Positions 63,140-64,000 of a stretch of DNA of 64,000 bases are shown here, one piece after another. Source of the stretch: Flavobacterium cucumis (GTDB taxonomy: Bacteria > Bacteroidota > Bacteroidia > Flavobacteriales > Flavobacteriaceae); contig NZ_FRYK01000004.1 of NCBI RefSeq assembly GCF_900148835.1, positions 124,001-188,000 of the forward strand, written 5' to 3'. The notes beneath the pieces were generated by a model. That model searched no databases. It saw only the letters and a program-made list of their open reading frames with translations, and was not told the DNA's origin. The position numbers and the translations under genes are program-made. Position 1 is the first letter of the stretch; each line of letters starts with the position of its first letter.

Positions 63140-64000
63140 ATGGAAAATGGAATATATGCTAAATTCAATACCTCTAGAGGTACGATTTTAGTAAAATTAA
63201 CACACGATTTAACACCAGGAACGGTTGGGAATTTCGTAGGATTAGCAGAAGGGCAATTGGAAAATTCGGCGCGTCCAATGGGAAAACCTTATTATGATGG
63301 ATTAAAATTCCACCGTGTAATTCCTGATTTTATGATACAAGGAGGATGCCCACAAGGTCAAGGAACAGGTGGTCCAGGGTACAACTTTGATGATGAGTTC
63401 CACCCAACATTACGTCACGATGGCCCTGGCGTTTTATCGATGGCGAATGCGGGACCGGGCACTAATGGTTCGCAATTTTTCATCACACATGTTGAAACTT
63501 CTTGGTTGGATGGAAAACATACGGTTTTTGGTCATGTAGTTGAAGGACAAGATGTAGTAGATGCTGTGGCACAAGGAGACGTTATCGATTCGTTAGAAAT
63601 TGTTAGGGTAGGAGAAGAGGCTGAAAAATGGAATGCTATTGAAGCTTTTAGAACCTTTGAAGGCTCTAGAGAAAAACGATTAGCAGAACAAAAAAAACAA
63701 GCTGAAGAAGCTTTGGAAAAATTAGCTGCTGGTTTCCAAAAAACAGAAAGCGGCTTGCGTTATCAAATCATCCAAAAAGGAACAGGGAAACAAGCCGAGA
63801 AAGGCAAAAAAGTTTCGGTACACTACCAAGGAGCTTTAGAAAACGGACAAGTTTTTGATTCTTCTTATAAAAGAAAGCAACCTATTGATTTCACTTTAGG
63901 TGTGGGACAAGTTATTGAAGGTTGGGACGAAGGTATCGCTTTATTGCAAGTAGGAGACAAAGCACGTTTTGTAATTCCTTCTTATTTAGGTTACGGTTCT
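63140..64000 (+). CDS. cyclophilin-FKBP dual peptidyl-prolyl isomerase, 3' end beyond window
   Basis: 287 codons are visible, no stop reached. Residues 5-155 are a cyclophilin ([52 protein letters not shown]). A charged helical linker follows (about 165-205), then an FKBP domain from about 205 ([49 protein letters not shown]). Two unrelated isomerase families in one chain, known as dual-family immunophilins and described from Flavobacterium. No signal peptide, so cytosolic folding help is likely. Confidence 0.93.
   Translation, partial: MENGIYAKFNTSRGTILVKLTHDLTPGTVGNFVGLAEGQLENSARPMGKPYYDGLKFHRVIPDFMIQGGCPQGQGTGGPGYNFDDEFHPTLRHDGPGVLSMANAGPGTNGSQFFITHVETSWLDGKHTVFGHVVEGQDVVDAVAQGDVIDSLEIVRVGEEAEKWNAIEAFRTFEGSREKRLAEQKKQAEEALEKLAAGFQKTESGLRYQIIQKGTGKQAEKGKKVSVHYQGALENGQVFDSSYKRKQPIDFTLGVGQVIEGWDEGIALLQVGDKARFVIPSYLGYGS

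Overview
The window is a contiguous chromosomal piece from a member of the Bacteroidota, most likely a Flavobacterium or a close relative. I base this on four things seen in the sequence: low GC content (roughly one third), promoters of the TAnnTTTG type with no clear Shine-Dalgarno sites, many secreted proteins whose signal peptides end in ...AQ, and a set of family-typical genes (DUF1573 lipoprotein, PUR-like DUF3276, N-extended NusB, OstA-like LptD, DUF4249 with a TonB receptor, BshA, a GH3/beta-lactamase fusion, monomeric NADP-isocitrate dehydrogenase). I found no phage, insertion sequence, CRISPR array, tRNA or rRNA. There is no gene-free stretch longer than about 210 bases.

1-9.6 kb: uvrA (truncated by the window edge), a PUR-like nucleic-acid binding protein and an ABC exporter on the minus strand; leucine dehydrogenase and the nusB-DUF1573-yajC cluster on the plus strand; then a YdeI-like protein and pepT on the minus strand behind a bidirectional terminator. 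9.6-15.7 kb: prmA diverges from a phosphate-selective type porin; cvfB, a small membrane protein and a DODA-type dioxygenase follow; a serine hydrolase lipoprotein and a PH-like protein lie on the minus strand.

15.8-25.4 kb: a long plus-strand run carrying three menaquinone genes (menB, menA, menC) separated by membrane and PH-domain genes (YdbS/YdbT pair), a metallo-hydrolase, a TPR protein, a TPM-domain protein and miaE. 25.4-35 kb: ridA and lptD on the minus strand diverge from an envelope and redox run of two tandem peptidoglycan amidases, an MlaD-like MCE protein and a two-gene Fe-S (heterodisulfide-reductase-like) module. 35-43.8 kb: serB, a 972-residue GH3/beta-lactamase fusion, bshA with a PrcB-like lipoprotein, an outer-membrane barrel, a DUF1456 protein, an esterase and a TerB-like protein.

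43.8-50.1 kb is the most accessory-looking part. It holds a start-less gene remnant, an OmpA protein, three small lipoproteins with surface-export-like Cys-x-x-Asp-Asp N-termini, a 51-residue protein, and a 921-residue hybrid sensor kinase/AraC regulator whose upstream region carries an 11-bp inverted repeat. 50.1-64 kb: DMP19-like protein, uvrB, thiamine pyrophosphokinase, a DUF4249/TonB receptor pair, a secreted protein of unknown function, isocitrate dehydrogenase, rplS, trmD, a methyltransferase, an SDR reductase and a cyclophilin-FKBP fusion cut by the window end.

The most unusual signals are non-genic. A decayed 66-bp copy of the trmD 5' end sits just upstream of the neighbouring methyltransferase gene. 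Inverted repeats lie over or near the promoters of the dioxygenase, the outer-membrane barrel and the hybrid kinase. A GAAA-capped hairpin followed by a boxA-like string lies at the start of the nusB transcript. I did not find a convincing new defence or mobile system. Promoter and operator calls are made by eye and are predictions.
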